From Streptomyces caelestis (GTDB lineage Bacteria > Actinomycetota > Actinomycetes > Streptomycetales > Streptomycetaceae): a stretch of 64,000 nucleotides of DNA. Position 1 is the first letter of the stretch. Every line of letters starts with the position of its first letter. Both the position numbers and the translations under genes were made by a program. The notes beneath the pieces are model-generated. The model was not told the DNA's origin, made no database searches, and saw only the letters and a list, made by a program, of their open reading frames with translations. The DNA lies in NCBI RefSeq assembly GCF_001279005.1, contig NZ_LGCN01000074.1, forward strand, positions 1-64,000, in the 5' to 3' direction. Positions 41,600-50,023 of this stretch are shown here, piece after piece.

Positions 41600-42472
41600 A
41601 TGCCGAAGCACGCCCTACGGAATGTCATGACCACATCATCCGCGCTCGTCAGCGCGCTCGCCCTCAGCCTCACGGGCGGCACCGCCCACGCCTCCGCGTC
41701 GCTGGACTACGTCGCCCTCGGCGACAGCTACAGCGCCGGTTCGGGCGTGCTGCCCGTGGATCCCACCAACCTGCTGTGCCTGCGCTCCACCGCGAACTAC
41801 CCCCATGTGATCGCCGCCCGGACGGGCGCCCACCTGAAGGACGTGACCTGCGGCGCCGCCCGGACGAAGGACTTCACCACCTCGCAGTACCCGGGGGTCC
41901 CGCCCCAGGTGAACGCAGTCGGCGCGGACACCGACCTGGTGACGCTGACGATCGGCGGCAACGACAACGGCACCTTCATCAACGCCCTGACGGCCTGCGG
42001 CACCGCGGGGGTCCTCAGCGGCGGCAAGGGCAGTCCCTGCAAGGACACGCACGGCACCTCCTTCACCGACCAGATCGACACGAACACCTATCCCGCGCTG
42101 AAGAGCGCCCTGCGGGCCGTACGCGCCAAGGCGCCCGGCGCCCGCGTGGCGGTCCTGGGTTACCCGTGGATCACACCGGCCGAGGCCGACCCGTCCTGCT
42201 TCGTGAAGCTGCCGGTCGCCGCCGGTGACGTGCCCTACCTGCGGGACATCCAGGCACACCTCAACGCGGCGGTCGAACGCGCCAGCGAAGAGACCGGCGC
42301 CACCTATGTGGACTTCTCCCGCGTCTCCGAGGGCCACGACGCGTGCAAGCCCGGCGGCACCCGCTGGATCGAGCCTCTCCTCTTCGGCGGCAGCCTCGTC
42401 CCCGTCCATCCCAACGCCCTCGGGGAACGGCGCATGGCCGAGCACACCATGAGCGTCCTCGGCCTGGGCTGA
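41600..42472 (+). CDS. Secreted SGNH/GDSL lipase or esterase
   Basis: A 290-aa secreted SGNH hydrolase. A signal peptide ends near AHASA, followed by block I YVALGDSYSAGSG (Ser nucleophile), block III IGGNDNGTF (Gly and Asn of the oxyanion hole) and block V VPVHPNALGERRMAEH (Asp-x-x-His region, here with His). Six Cys form three likely disulfides, as in Streptomyces rimosus and S. scabies type lipases. ATG at 41600 with AGAGGG upstream. It should hydrolyse fatty esters outside the cell. Confidence 0.93.
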   Translation: MPKHALRNVMTTSSALVSALALSLTGGTAHASASLDYVALGDSYSAGSGVLPVDPTNLLCLRSTANYPHVIAARTGAHLKDVTCGAARTKDFTTSQYPGVPPQVNAVGADTDLVTLTIGGNDNGTFINALTACGTAGVLSGGKGSPCKDTHGTSFTDQIDTNTYPALKSALRAVRAKAPGARVAVLGYPWITPAEADPSCFVKLPVAAGDVPYLRDIQAHLNAAVERASEETGATYVDFSRVSEGHDACKPGGTRWIEPLLFGGSLVPVHPNALGERRMAEHTMSVLGLG

Positions 42473-42607
42473 CGGCGGCGCGCTCCGCCCCCGGCGACCG
42501 GGCCGCCCGCGGCCTTCGCTCCCTGGACGGCGCCGCCCGATCCGGCCGCCGCCCGGGCAGGGGCCTCTTCGCCCGGTGGCGCCCCCCGCGGGGGAGGTGG
42601 TCCCCCG

Positions 42608-43438
42608 TCAGGGGGTGAGGGGCATCCGGCGCTTGTGGTCGGTGCGGCGGTAGTGGCGGACGATCGTTTCGAAGGACTGCTCGTCCACCGGCTTGCCCTC
42701 CAGGAAGTCGTCGATGACGTCGTAGGCCACTCCGAGCGCGTCCTCGTCGGCCTTGCCCTCGTCGAGGCTCTCCAGATCGGCCGTCGGAACCTTGCGCACC
42801 AGATCGGCGGGGGCGCCCAGCGCGTCCGCGACGGCGCGCACCCGGCGTTTGGTCAGGCCGGCCAGCGGGACCAGGTCGGCGGCGCCGTCGCCGAACTTGG
42901 TGAAGAAGCCGGTGACCGCCTCGGCGGCCTGGTCCGTGCCGACGACCAGGCCGTCGTACGCGCCGGCCACCGCGTACTGGGCGATCATGCGCTGGCGCGC
43001 CTTGACGTTGCCGTGCACGAAGTCCTGGTGGCGGACGTCGCGGAAGTTCACCCCGGCTGCCAGCACGGCCTCGAGCGCGGCGTCCCCGGCGGGCTTGATG
43101 TCCACGGTCAGCACGTGGTCGGCCCGGATGAAGGAGAGCGCGCGCTGGGCGTCGTGCTCGTCGGCCTGGACACCGTAGGGCAGGCGCATCGCGTAGAACC
43201 GCGCTTCGTGTCCGTCGGCCCGCGCCCGTTCGACGGCGAGCTGGCACAGTCGGCCGGCGGCCGTGGAGTCGACGCCACCGCTGATGCCGAGCACGAGGGC
43301 ACGCCGGCCGGTGGAGGTCAGCCGCTCGGCGAGGAAGGCCACCCGGCGCTCGATCTCCCGCTCGGCCTCGAACGTCTCGGCGACACCCAGTTCCCGGGCG
43401 ATCTCCTGCTGCAGGGCGATGGACGCCGACTCGCTCAC
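42608..43438 (-). CDS. nadE: Ammonia-dependent NAD+ synthetase
   Basis: A 276-aa NAD+ synthetase that amidates deamido-NAD+ with ammonia and ATP, the last step of NAD biosynthesis. The PP-loop is LVLGISGGVDSTAAGRL. RLPYGVQADE, VHGNVKARQRM, GTDQAAEAVTGFFTKFGDGAADL and the C-terminal HKRRMPLTP are hallmarks of the short bacterial form (E. coli enzyme 275 aa). No glutaminase domain is present. ATG at 43438. It is a housekeeping-type gene and the most conserved item in this interval. Confidence 0.96.
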   Translation of the reverse strand: MSESASIALQQEIARELGVAETFEAEREIERRVAFLAERLTSTGRRALVLGISGGVDSTAAGRLCQLAVERARADGHEARFYAMRLPYGVQADEHDAQRALSFIRADHVLTVDIKPAGDAALEAVLAAGVNFRDVRHQDFVHGNVKARQRMIAQYAVAGAYDGLVVGTDQAAEAVTGFFTKFGDGAADLVPLAGLTKRRVRAVADALGAPADLVRKVPTADLESLDEGKADEDALGVAYDVIDDFLEGKPVDEQSFETIVRHYRRTDHKRRMPLTP

Positions 43439-43667
43439 GTCTGCTCCTCGTTCCGGCTCACGATGTACTGTCGCCTCCCCGGCTACCCAGGAGCTCCCCG
43501 GGGAATCCGGACGGACAGGTCACCGTCCTTCCGGAGGACGCCCCGCAAGGACGGGAAGAGCGCGACAACGGTGACCGGCCCTTTCGCGTACGCCCTGTCC
43601 GGACGTACGCGGTGTCCCGGCGCCGAACCACGGTCGACGGCCGCGGCCTTCGGCTCCTCCCCCCGGT

Positions 43668-44330
43668 CTACGCCGCTCCGGCGCCGTCGCGCTCCAGTGC
43701 CGCGCGGAGCCAGTCGTCCGCGGAGCCCGGGGTCGGCTCCGGCCGGCCGCCCGGCGGCGTGAGCACCACGGCCGTCAGCTCCCCGTACCGGTCCGGACGC
43801 GGCCCGGCCGCGAGTCGCACGGCCGGCAGCCGGCAAAACTCCCGGGCGTCGCGGCTGCCGTACGCGCTCGCGTACGCCGCCACACAGGCGTCCAGCGCCT
43901 CACCCGGGTGCGGATCCCGTGCCCGGCGCGGCTGCGGGCCCGTGAGCTCGTACGCCTCGGCGAGGCCCGCGTACAACGCGGCCGCCCCGCGGGCCCCGGC
44001 CACCCGGTGCACCTCCGGCTGGGGCTGCGAGGCGGGTTCGCCGCCCGGTATCCGCTCCCGGGAGGCGAGCCGCCGCTCGCACACGTCCGGTGTGCGCGGC
44101 AGGACGGCCGGCGCGGTCTCGGCGTCCCCTTCGGCCCGCGGTTCGTCGCCGTCGGGACGGTCGACCTGCTCGGCCCCGCCCTCACCGCCGTCATCGGCCG
44201 GACGGAGGCCGCCCGGGCATTCGGTCCGAGCAGGCGCCGCACTCGGAACGTTCCCGGGCGTCGCGGCTGCCTCGTGCCGCGCGGTACGGCCTCGACGGTC
44301 TTCGGGAAATCGAGCGGCGGACCGTGTCAT
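43668..44330 (-). CDS. Hypothetical protein
   Basis: A 220-aa frame with coding-like third-position GC. The C-terminal 110 residues look protein-like (AALYAGLAEAYELTG, GEALDACVAAYASAYGSRDAREFC, RYGELTAVVLTPPGG). The N-terminal half is Pro/Arg/Glu-rich and possibly disordered or wrongly extended. ATG at 44330 has no clear ribosome binding site, so a later start is possible. No family is recognised. It is divergent from the secreted protein gene at 44418. Confidence 0.45.
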   Translation of the reverse strand: MTRSAARFPEDRRGRTARHEAAATPGNVPSAAPARTECPGGLRPADDGGEGGAEQVDRPDGDEPRAEGDAETAPAVLPRTPDVCERRLASRERIPGGEPASQPQPEVHRVAGARGAAALYAGLAEAYELTGPQPRRARDPHPGEALDACVAAYASAYGSRDAREFCRLPAVRLAAGPRPDRYGELTAVVLTPPGGRPEPTPGSADDWLRAALERDGAGAA

Positions 44331-44417
44331 CGGAATGCGGGACGGACGGCGTTAGTAGGGGTGGAGAGGCGCCCTCCACCCTGTCCGATCGGAACGATCC
44401 GCAAGGAGCCCCCATCC

Positions 44418-44984
44418 ATGACACGGATGACGGTAACGAACACGTACATGGCCGCGGTCGCGGTCGCGGTCGCGCTGGCGGGAGCGCCGGGCGTGGCGCA
44501 GGCCGTCACGCCGGCGCAGGCGCCGGGCGTGGCGCACGCTCATCACCGGATCAGCGAGCCGGCCTCGAGCACGGCCGGGGCGGTGCGGGTGGTGGCGCCG
44601 GGTGAACGCGTCCGGGCCGGGGCGGGTGTCGAGCTGTGGCTGACGGAGGAGGGCAAGCACTGGTCGACGATGGAGCACCAGTTCCGGAGCGTGGTCGACG
44701 GCAACATCGACCTGCGCAGCCCCGGCATCGGCCTGATGGCGGAAACCGTGGGCGACCGCTGCTTCCTCTCCGGCATCCACGTGACCGGGCACCGCTCGGT
44801 CCGGGTCGTCGTCGACACGAGCGACGGCGCGGTCACCGCTTCCGTGGTGCGGCTTCCCGGTGCGCCCGGCTGGGGCGTCTGGTACGCCGACGTCCCCCTC
44901 CACGAAGACCTCACCGTCGACGGCGTCACCCTCTACGACAAGCGCGGGAAGGAGATCGCCTCACTGACCCCCTCCCGGCCGTAG
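44418..44984 (+). CDS. Secreted paralogue of the neighbouring membrane protein's outer domain
   Basis: A 188-aa exported protein. ATG at 44418 follows AAGGAG. A signal peptide (TYMAAVAVAVALAGAPGVAQA) is followed by a beta-rich domain: VRVVAPGERVRAGAGVELWL, TVGDRCFLSGIHV, VVRLPGAPGWGVWYADVPL and a final IASLTPSRP. The same domain forms the outer part of the membrane protein encoded two genes downstream, and about 100 bp of DNA is identical between them. With no membrane anchor it could compete for the same extracellular ligand. I do not recognise the domain family. Confidence 0.82.
   Translation: MTRMTVTNTYMAAVAVAVALAGAPGVAQAVTPAQAPGVAHAHHRISEPASSTAGAVRVVAPGERVRAGAGVELWLTEEGKHWSTMEHQFRSVVDGNIDLRSPGIGLMAETVGDRCFLSGIHVTGHRSVRVVVDTSDGAVTASVVRLPGAPGWGVWYADVPLHEDLTVDGVTLYDKRGKEIASLTPSRP
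44571..44670 (+). repeat. Direct DNA repeat, copy 1 (in secreted paralogue)
   Basis: About 100 bp beginning ACGGCCGGGG and ending TGGTCGACGA that recur without visible change near 45928-46029 inside the membrane-protein gene. A second shorter stretch near each gene's 3' end (GGGGCGTCTGGTACGCCGAC onward) is also near-identical. Points to recent duplication or gene conversion. Confidence 0.85.
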
Positions 44985-45114
44985 CCTCCCCGACAGCCCC
45001 GGCGGCTCTCAGGGGGTGACCCACGGGCGTGGGCCGGCCCTGTCCGGCCCACGCCCTCGTCCGCCCTCGTACCCGTCGCCTCTCCCCGCCTCAGAATCCA
45101 AGGAATCCATTGTC

Positions 45115-45639
45115 GTGACGCACGAGAGCCACGCCGACTTCGCCGAGTTCGCCACCGTGGCCTGGCCCCGCTTGGTGCGTACGGCTCACATGCTCACCGG
45201 CGACTTCCACGAGGCCGAGGACCTCGTCCAGACCACGCTGGCCAAAACGTACGCGCGTTGGCGGAGAATCCCGCGCCACGAGGTCGACCTCTACCTACGC
45301 CGGGCCCTGGTCAACAACAACATCAGCCGGATGCGCAAAAAACGCATAGCCCACTTACTCATGCCGTTCCTGCCCGAGACGGTGCACCGGACGCACGGTG
45401 GGCACGCGGAGGCCGTCGAGCGGAACACCGTCCTCGTCGAGGCCCTCTCGGCCCTGTCCGCCCGCCAGCGTGCCGTCGTGGTGCTGCGCTACTGGGAGGA
45501 CATGAGCGAGCAGGAGATCGCCGCGGCGCTGAACTGCTCCGTCGGCACGGTCAAGACGCACGCCCGGCGCGGCCTGGAGGCGCTGCGCGCCCATCCCCTC
45601 CTCACCTTCCACCTCGTCGACCAGGAAGCGAACCGCTGA
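45115..45639 (+). CDS. SigE-type ECF-like sigma factor
   Basis: A 174-aa group 4 sigma factor of the actinobacterial SigE family. Region 2 reads VRTAHMLTGDFHEAEDLVQTTLAKTYARWRRI, and region 4 reads LSARQRAVVVLRYWEDMSEQEIAAALNCSVGTVKTHARRGLEALR. GTG at 45115 has AAGGA upstream. Codon 81 is TTA (45355-45357), so bldA should limit its translation. The stop overlaps the next gene by 1 bp; the product of that gene is the likely anti-sigma factor. Targets are not evident. Confidence 0.93.
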   Translation: MTHESHADFAEFATVAWPRLVRTAHMLTGDFHEAEDLVQTTLAKTYARWRRIPRHEVDLYLRRALVNNNISRMRKKRIAHLLMPFLPETVHRTHGGHAEAVERNTVLVEALSALSARQRAVVVLRYWEDMSEQEIAAALNCSVGTVKTHARRGLEALRAHPLLTFHLVDQEANR

Positions 45640-46325
45640 TGTCCCGGACGTCCCGGCCCTCCCCGCAGCCCCGGCATGAGAGCGAACGGCTGTATGACGC
45701 GTTCGGTGAGGTGGCCTACGGCCTCACTCCCTCCCCCGTTCCGCTGGCCGCCATCGAACGGGCAGGGCGTGCCCGACGGCGCCGTCGCACCGCCGGGCTG
45801 GTGATCGGTTGCGGCCTGCTGCTGGCTCCGCTGACCGCCGTCACGGTCCGCGCCGTCCTCCCGGAACACAGCCCCCCGGAGCGGAACGGGGTCGCGGCGA
45901 CGCGTCCGGCGCCGCCGGGCACGCCGAACACGGCCGGGGCGGTGCGGGTGGTGGCGCCGGGTGAACGCGTCCGGGCCGGGGCGGGTGTCGAGCTGTGGCT
46001 GACGGAGGAGGGCAAGCACTGGTCGACGAGCGTGGTCGGCCGCGACGCCGGCCCCCGCCACCCCACCGTGGGCCTGATGACGGAAACCGTGGGCGACCGC
46101 TGTTTCCTGTCCGGGTTGTACACGGGCACCGTCGACGTCGGTCGCGTCGTCGTCGACACCGGCGACGGCGAGGTCACCGCCTCGGTGGTGCGACTGCCCG
46201 GTGAACCCGACTGGGGCGTCTGGTACGCCGACGTCCCCCTCCACGAGAACCTCACCGTCGACGGCGTCGCGCTCCATGACAGGCACGGGAGGAAGATCGC
46301 CTCACTGACCCCCTCCCGGCCCTGA
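45639..46325 (+). CDS. Membrane-anchored probable anti-sigma factor
   Basis: A 228-aa single-pass protein. ATG at 45639 overlaps the sigma factor stop (TGATG). An N-terminal cytoplasmic segment of about 48 residues (YDAFGEVAYGLTPSPVPLAAIERAGRARRRRR) is followed by one membrane helix (TAGLVIGCGLLLAPLTAVTV, about 50-70) and an outer domain nearly identical to the secreted protein at 44418. Sigma-coupled membrane proteins of this layout act as anti-sigma factors, with the outer domain sensing a signal. It lacks the HCC zinc motif of ZAS anti-sigma factors. Confidence 0.85.
   Translation: MSRTSRPSPQPRHESERLYDAFGEVAYGLTPSPVPLAAIERAGRARRRRRTAGLVIGCGLLLAPLTAVTVRAVLPEHSPPERNGVAATRPAPPGTPNTAGAVRVVAPGERVRAGAGVELWLTEEGKHWSTSVVGRDAGPRHPTVGLMTETVGDRCFLSGLYTGTVDVGRVVVDTGDGEVTASVVRLPGEPDWGVWYADVPLHENLTVDGVALHDRHGRKIASLTPSRP
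45928..46029 (+). repeat. Direct DNA repeat, copy 2 (in membrane protein gene)
   Basis: Second copy of the roughly 100-bp segment described at 44571-44670, in the same orientation and reading frame. The edges are approximate. Confidence 0.85.
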
Positions 46326-46375
46326 GCCCGCGCCCCACGGGACGCCGCCCGGTCGGACGACCGGTTCCTGGTGGA

Positions 46376-46410
46376 CCGTCGACTCCCTTGACGTGCAGGT
46401 GAGTCGACGG
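46376..46410. terminator. Hairpin after the sigma/anti-sigma operon
   Basis: CCGTCGACTC (46376-46385) pairs with GAGTCGACGG (46401-46410), loop 15 nt, about 50 bp beyond the stop at 46325. A factor-independent terminator is plausible, although no T-run follows. Confidence 0.55.
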
Positions 46411-46468
46411 CGCGAGCGGAGGCCGGGGCGTGATCGCGGATGCTTCCGCGCCTCCGTCGCGTCCGGAG

Positions 46469-46498
46469 TATTGACGCCCGATGATACAAGTCAATAGT
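46469..46498 (+). promoter_or_regulatory. Possible promoter/operator of the DUF2236-ALDH operon
   Basis: TTGACG (46471-46476) is followed 16 bp later by AATAGT (46493-46498), a fair -35/-10 pair. It is embedded in a 7-bp inverted repeat TATTGAC / GTCAATA (46469-46475, 46490-46496) that could bind a repressor. The remaining 46499-46773 is leader sequence without a supported gene. Confidence 0.4.
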
Positions 46499-46773
46499 TT
46501 CAGTATCTTCGACTCGCACGGGGGGTGTTCCCATGGAACCCGGCACGGCCGGCACCAGCGCGCTCCGCTCCGAGGAGGTGCGTACGCACCGGGAACGCGG
46601 CGCCGACGCGACCGAGCCGAGGGACACCCGCTCCGTCCGGACCAGGAGCGCCGGCTCCCGGCCGCCACGCGGCTTTCGAAGCCGGAGGTGACCGCGGTGA
46701 GACCGTCCACTTCTCCGGCGTGACCACGCGCGCCGCGAGCCGGTGGCCGCGCTTCCGACAGGAGGGATCACCC

Positions 46774-47715
46774 ATGGGCCGCTACAGCCGGCTCCGCCGC
46801 ATCCAGCAGATGGATCCGCAGCGGGACTTCGAGCAGATCTACCGGTGGATCACCCACTACGAGTTCCCGCGCGACTATCTCCACGGGACGTCGATCGCGT
46901 TCCTGCGCGACTACGGCGTCCCGCGCGTCTCCCGGCTCCTGGACCGCACCCAGGAGTTCGAACGTGCCGGCCAGAAGCGGTACGACGACACGGTGCTGAT
47001 CACCTACGAGATGGTCCGCGAGGGGATGGACTCGGAGCACGGCCGGGCCGCCGCCCGCCATCTGAACCGCATACACGGCCGTTACCGGATCCCCGACGAG
47101 GACTTCCTCTACGTCCTGGCCACCACGGTGGTGGGTCCGAAGCGGTGGATCGACCGGTTCGGCTGGCGGCGCCTGTCCGAGCAGGAGACCGAGAGTCTGG
47201 CGCTGGTGGGCCGGCGGATGGGCGAGATGATGGGCATCTCCGGGGTGCCCGACACCTACGCCGCGTTCGAGCGGCTCCACGACGACTACGAGCGGGAGAT
47301 GTTCGCCTACGACCCCGCCAACCGCAGGGTCGCCGCGGCCACCCTGCGGATACTGGCCTCCTGGTACCCGGCCCCGCTGCGGCGGACGGCGCCCCGGGTC
47401 GTGCTCGCCGTCCTGGACGAACCGCTGCTGAAGGCGCTCGGCTTCCGCCCTCAGCCGCGCCGGCTGCGGGCCGCCGTCCACGGCGCGTTCCGCGTCCGGG
47501 CCGCGCTGATCCGTCTGCTGCCCGGGCGGCCGGAGCGGTTTCCCCGCAAGCCCAAGGCGCGCACCTACCCCTTCGGCTGGACCCTGGACGATCTGGGTCC
47601 GCACTGGGCGCACTCCCGTCCGTCGTCCCCGCTCCGGGACGAGACGCCGCCGGAAGGGGCCTCCGCTCCGGCGCGGTCGTCCGTCCCCCCTGCTCCCCCT
47701 CAGGAGACCCGATGA
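46774..47715 (+). CDS. DUF2236 (MpaB/rubber-oxygenase superfamily) oxygenase
   Basis: A 313-aa cytoplasmic member of the DUF2236 superfamily, which includes the b-type haem oxygenase Lcp and fungal MpaB. It has the motifs YEFPRDYLHGTSIAFLRDYG, HLNRIHGRYRIPDEDFLYVLATTV and a C-terminal FGWTLDDLGPHW. There is no signal peptide. ATG at 46774 follows AGGAGGGA. It is translationally coupled to an aldehyde dehydrogenase (4-bp overlap), which fits an oxygenase releasing an aldehyde. It differs from the Lcp at 61893, which is exported. The substrate is unknown. Confidence 0.87.
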   Translation: MGRYSRLRRIQQMDPQRDFEQIYRWITHYEFPRDYLHGTSIAFLRDYGVPRVSRLLDRTQEFERAGQKRYDDTVLITYEMVREGMDSEHGRAAARHLNRIHGRYRIPDEDFLYVLATTVVGPKRWIDRFGWRRLSEQETESLALVGRRMGEMMGISGVPDTYAAFERLHDDYEREMFAYDPANRRVAAATLRILASWYPAPLRRTAPRVVLAVLDEPLLKALGFRPQPRRLRAAVHGAFRVRAALIRLLPGRPERFPRKPKARTYPFGWTLDDLGPHWAHSRPSSPLRDETPPEGASAPARSSVPPAPPQETR

Positions 47716-49217
47716 CCGACACCGCCCCGGCCACCGCACCACACGCCGCGACCTTCACCACCCGCTCCCCCGCGACCGGCGAGCCGATCGCCGAACACCC
47801 GGGGCACGGACCGGAAGAGATCTCCCGTGCCGTGTCCCGGGCCCGGACCACCCAGGCCGGCTGGGCGGCGCTGCCCGTGTCCCGGCGCCGTGACCACCTG
47901 CTGCGCTGGAAGAAGGCCCTCGCCACCGACCTGGACGCCGTGGCCCGCACCATCGCCGAGGAGACCGGCAAGCCGGCCGGTGACGCCGCGCTGGAGGTCG
48001 TCCTCACGCTGGAACACCTGGGCTGGGCCGCCCGCAACGCCGGGCGCGTGCTGCGCCGGCGGAAGGTGGGCACCGGGCTGTTCACCGTCCACCAGCGGGC
48101 CTGGCTGGTGCACCGGCCGCTGGGCGTGGTCGGCGTGATCGGCCCCTGGAACTACCCCCTGTACACCCCGATGGGCTCCCTCGGTTATGCCCTGACGGCG
48201 GGGAACGCCGTGGTCTTCAAGCCGTCCGAGCTGACCCCGGGCACCGGGGTCCTGCTCGCCGGGCTCTTCGACTCCGCCGTGCCCGGGCACGCCGGGCTGC
48301 TCACCACCGTCACCGGTGGGGCGTCCACCGGGGACGCCCTGGCCCGGTCCGGGGTCGACAAGCTGGCGTTCACCGGTTCGCCGGGGACGGCCCGCAAGGT
48401 GATGGCGGTGTGCGCCGAGACGCTGACGCCGTTTCTCGCCGAGTGCGGCGGGAAGGACGCGGTGATCGTCACCGCGGACGCGGACCTGGACGCGGCCGCC
48501 GACGCGATCGTGTGGGGCGCGCTGAGCAACGCGGGCCAGACCTGTGCGGGAGTGGAACGCGTCTACGCGGTGCGCGGGATCCACGCGGAGCTGTGCGAAC
48601 GGGTGGTCGAGCGGGCCGGGGCGCTGCGCCCGGGCGCCGGGGCGGACGCCTCCTACGGCCCGATGACGCTTCCGGGGCAGGTCGCGGTCGTCGAGCGGCA
48701 TGTGACCGGCGCGGTCTCGGCGGGTGCGCGGGCCCTGCTGGGCGGTCCCGGGTCGGTGCGCGCTCCGTACGTCGCGCCGGTCGTGCTGACCGGCGTTCCG
48801 GAGGACGCGGCGGCGATGACGGAGGAGACCTTCGGGCCGGTCGTGGTGATCAACCCGGTGGCCGACGTGGACGAGGCGGTGGAACGGGCCAACGCCTCGC
48901 GTTACGCCCTGGGGGCCGCGGTGTTCTGCCGGGGCGGGCGCGCCGGCGCGGCGATCGCGGCACGGCTGCGCGCGGGGGCGGTGTCGGTGAACTCGGTGCT
49001 CGGCTTCGCGGCGGTGCCGGCGCTGCCGTTCGGCGGTTCGCGGGACTCCGGATTCGGGCGGATCCACGGTGCGGAAGGGCTGCGCGCCTTCACCTCCGTA
49101 CAGTCGACGACGGTGCAGCGGTTCGCCCCGCCGATCACGCTGACCTCCTTCGGGGTTCCGGCCGCCACGCGGGAACGCGCGGTGCGGCTGGCGCGGGCGC
49201 TGCACCGGCGCCGCTGA
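47712..49217 (+). CDS. NAD(P)+-dependent aldehyde dehydrogenase
   Basis: A 501-aa aldehyde dehydrogenase. Catalytic features are NAGQTCAGVERV with the nucleophile Cys, ECGGKD with the general-base Glu, WNYPLY in the cofactor region and TEETFGPV near the C-terminus. It resembles succinate-semialdehyde/betaine-aldehyde-type members. ATG at 47712 overlaps the DUF2236 gene by 4 bp. It likely oxidises the aldehyde made by that oxygenase to an acid, feeding the acyl-CoA enzymes encoded next. Confidence 0.94.
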   Translation: MTDTAPATAPHAATFTTRSPATGEPIAEHPGHGPEEISRAVSRARTTQAGWAALPVSRRRDHLLRWKKALATDLDAVARTIAEETGKPAGDAALEVVLTLEHLGWAARNAGRVLRRRKVGTGLFTVHQRAWLVHRPLGVVGVIGPWNYPLYTPMGSLGYALTAGNAVVFKPSELTPGTGVLLAGLFDSAVPGHAGLLTTVTGGASTGDALARSGVDKLAFTGSPGTARKVMAVCAETLTPFLAECGGKDAVIVTADADLDAAADAIVWGALSNAGQTCAGVERVYAVRGIHAELCERVVERAGALRPGAGADASYGPMTLPGQVAVVERHVTGAVSAGARALLGGPGSVRAPYVAPVVLTGVPEDAAAMTEETFGPVVVINPVADVDEAVERANASRYALGAAVFCRGGRAGAAIAARLRAGAVSVNSVLGFAAVPALPFGGSRDSGFGRIHGAEGLRAFTSVQSTTVQRFAPPITLTSFGVPAATRERAVRLARALHRRR

Positions 49218-49267
49218 ACGGCGGCGCCCCGTCGGCCGGACCCGGCCGCTCGGACGGGCCCGGCCGG

Positions 49268-49894
49268 TCAGGCGTCCAGCAACGGGGCCAGGTAACGGCG
49301 GGCGAAGGCCCGGGCCTGGTCCTCGTCCTCCATCTCGATGCAGCCGGCGGGGTTGAGCAGGAAGGAGACGGCGACCCGCACCATCAGCTCGGCGACCGGA
49401 CGCGGATCCTCGTCGGGGCGGCCCTCGGCCTGTTGCGCGCGGCGCAGATGGACCGTCAGGTACTCGGCGGTGGCGGAGAGCGAGGAGCCGCCCTGGACGG
49501 TCAGGTAGGGCAGCACCACCTCGGGTTCGAGGCGCAGCAGGCCGCCGAAGAGCGGATGGGCGCGGGTGTGGCGCAGGGCGACCACGAAGCCCTCGACGAC
49601 CCGCTCCTTCATGGTCGGCAGCGCCGCCACCGCCGCGTCCAGCCGCTGGAAGAACCGGCTGAGCTCACGCAGCAGGGTGTCCTCGACCAGCTTGTCCTTG
49701 GTCTGGAAGCGCCGGTAGACGGTGACCCGGGAGACGCCGGCCCGCTTGGCCACGTCGTCCACCGAGGAACGGCGCAGCCCCAGGAGGGTGAACTGCTCCA
49801 GTGCCGCGTCGAGGATCCGCCGCGCCATGTGGTCCTCCGGCTCCGGCTGGGCGAGGGCCCGGTCGAGCCACGAGTCGTTCGTGTCAGTTCTCAT
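49268..49894 (-). CDS. TetR-family regulator
   Basis: A 208-aa TetR-type repressor: MARRILDAALEQFTLLGLRRSSVDDVAKRAGVSRVTVYRRFQTKDKLVEDTLL is the DNA-binding domain. The rest is a helical ligand domain. ATG at 49894. It is divergent from the acyl-CoA dehydrogenase gene at 50024 across 130 bp and convergent with the aldehyde dehydrogenase gene, so it probably controls the former and perhaps the whole island. Confidence 0.93.
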   Translation of the reverse strand: MRTDTNDSWLDRALAQPEPEDHMARRILDAALEQFTLLGLRRSSVDDVAKRAGVSRVTVYRRFQTKDKLVEDTLLRELSRFFQRLDAAVAALPTMKERVVEGFVVALRHTRAHPLFGGLLRLEPEVVLPYLTVQGGSSLSATAEYLTVHLRRAQQAEGRPDEDPRPVAELMVRVAVSFLLNPAGCIEMEDEDQARAFARRYLAPLLDA

Positions 49895-50023
49895 GGTGCT
49901 TCTCACGATACCGGCGAACGACTCCCCCTTGAGGCGCTGAAACATCTATCGTATCCCTGTAACCCACCTGCTTGCCCGACCTTGACCGAGCCGCCGACCG
50001 GCACCCGGATCCCGGAGGACCTG

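Noticed and set aside
43908..44417. Plus-strand N-terminal extension of the secreted protein at 44418
   Set aside because: The signal peptide and AAGGAG site place the start at 44418; upstream residues are Arg-rich shadow of the minus-strand frame.
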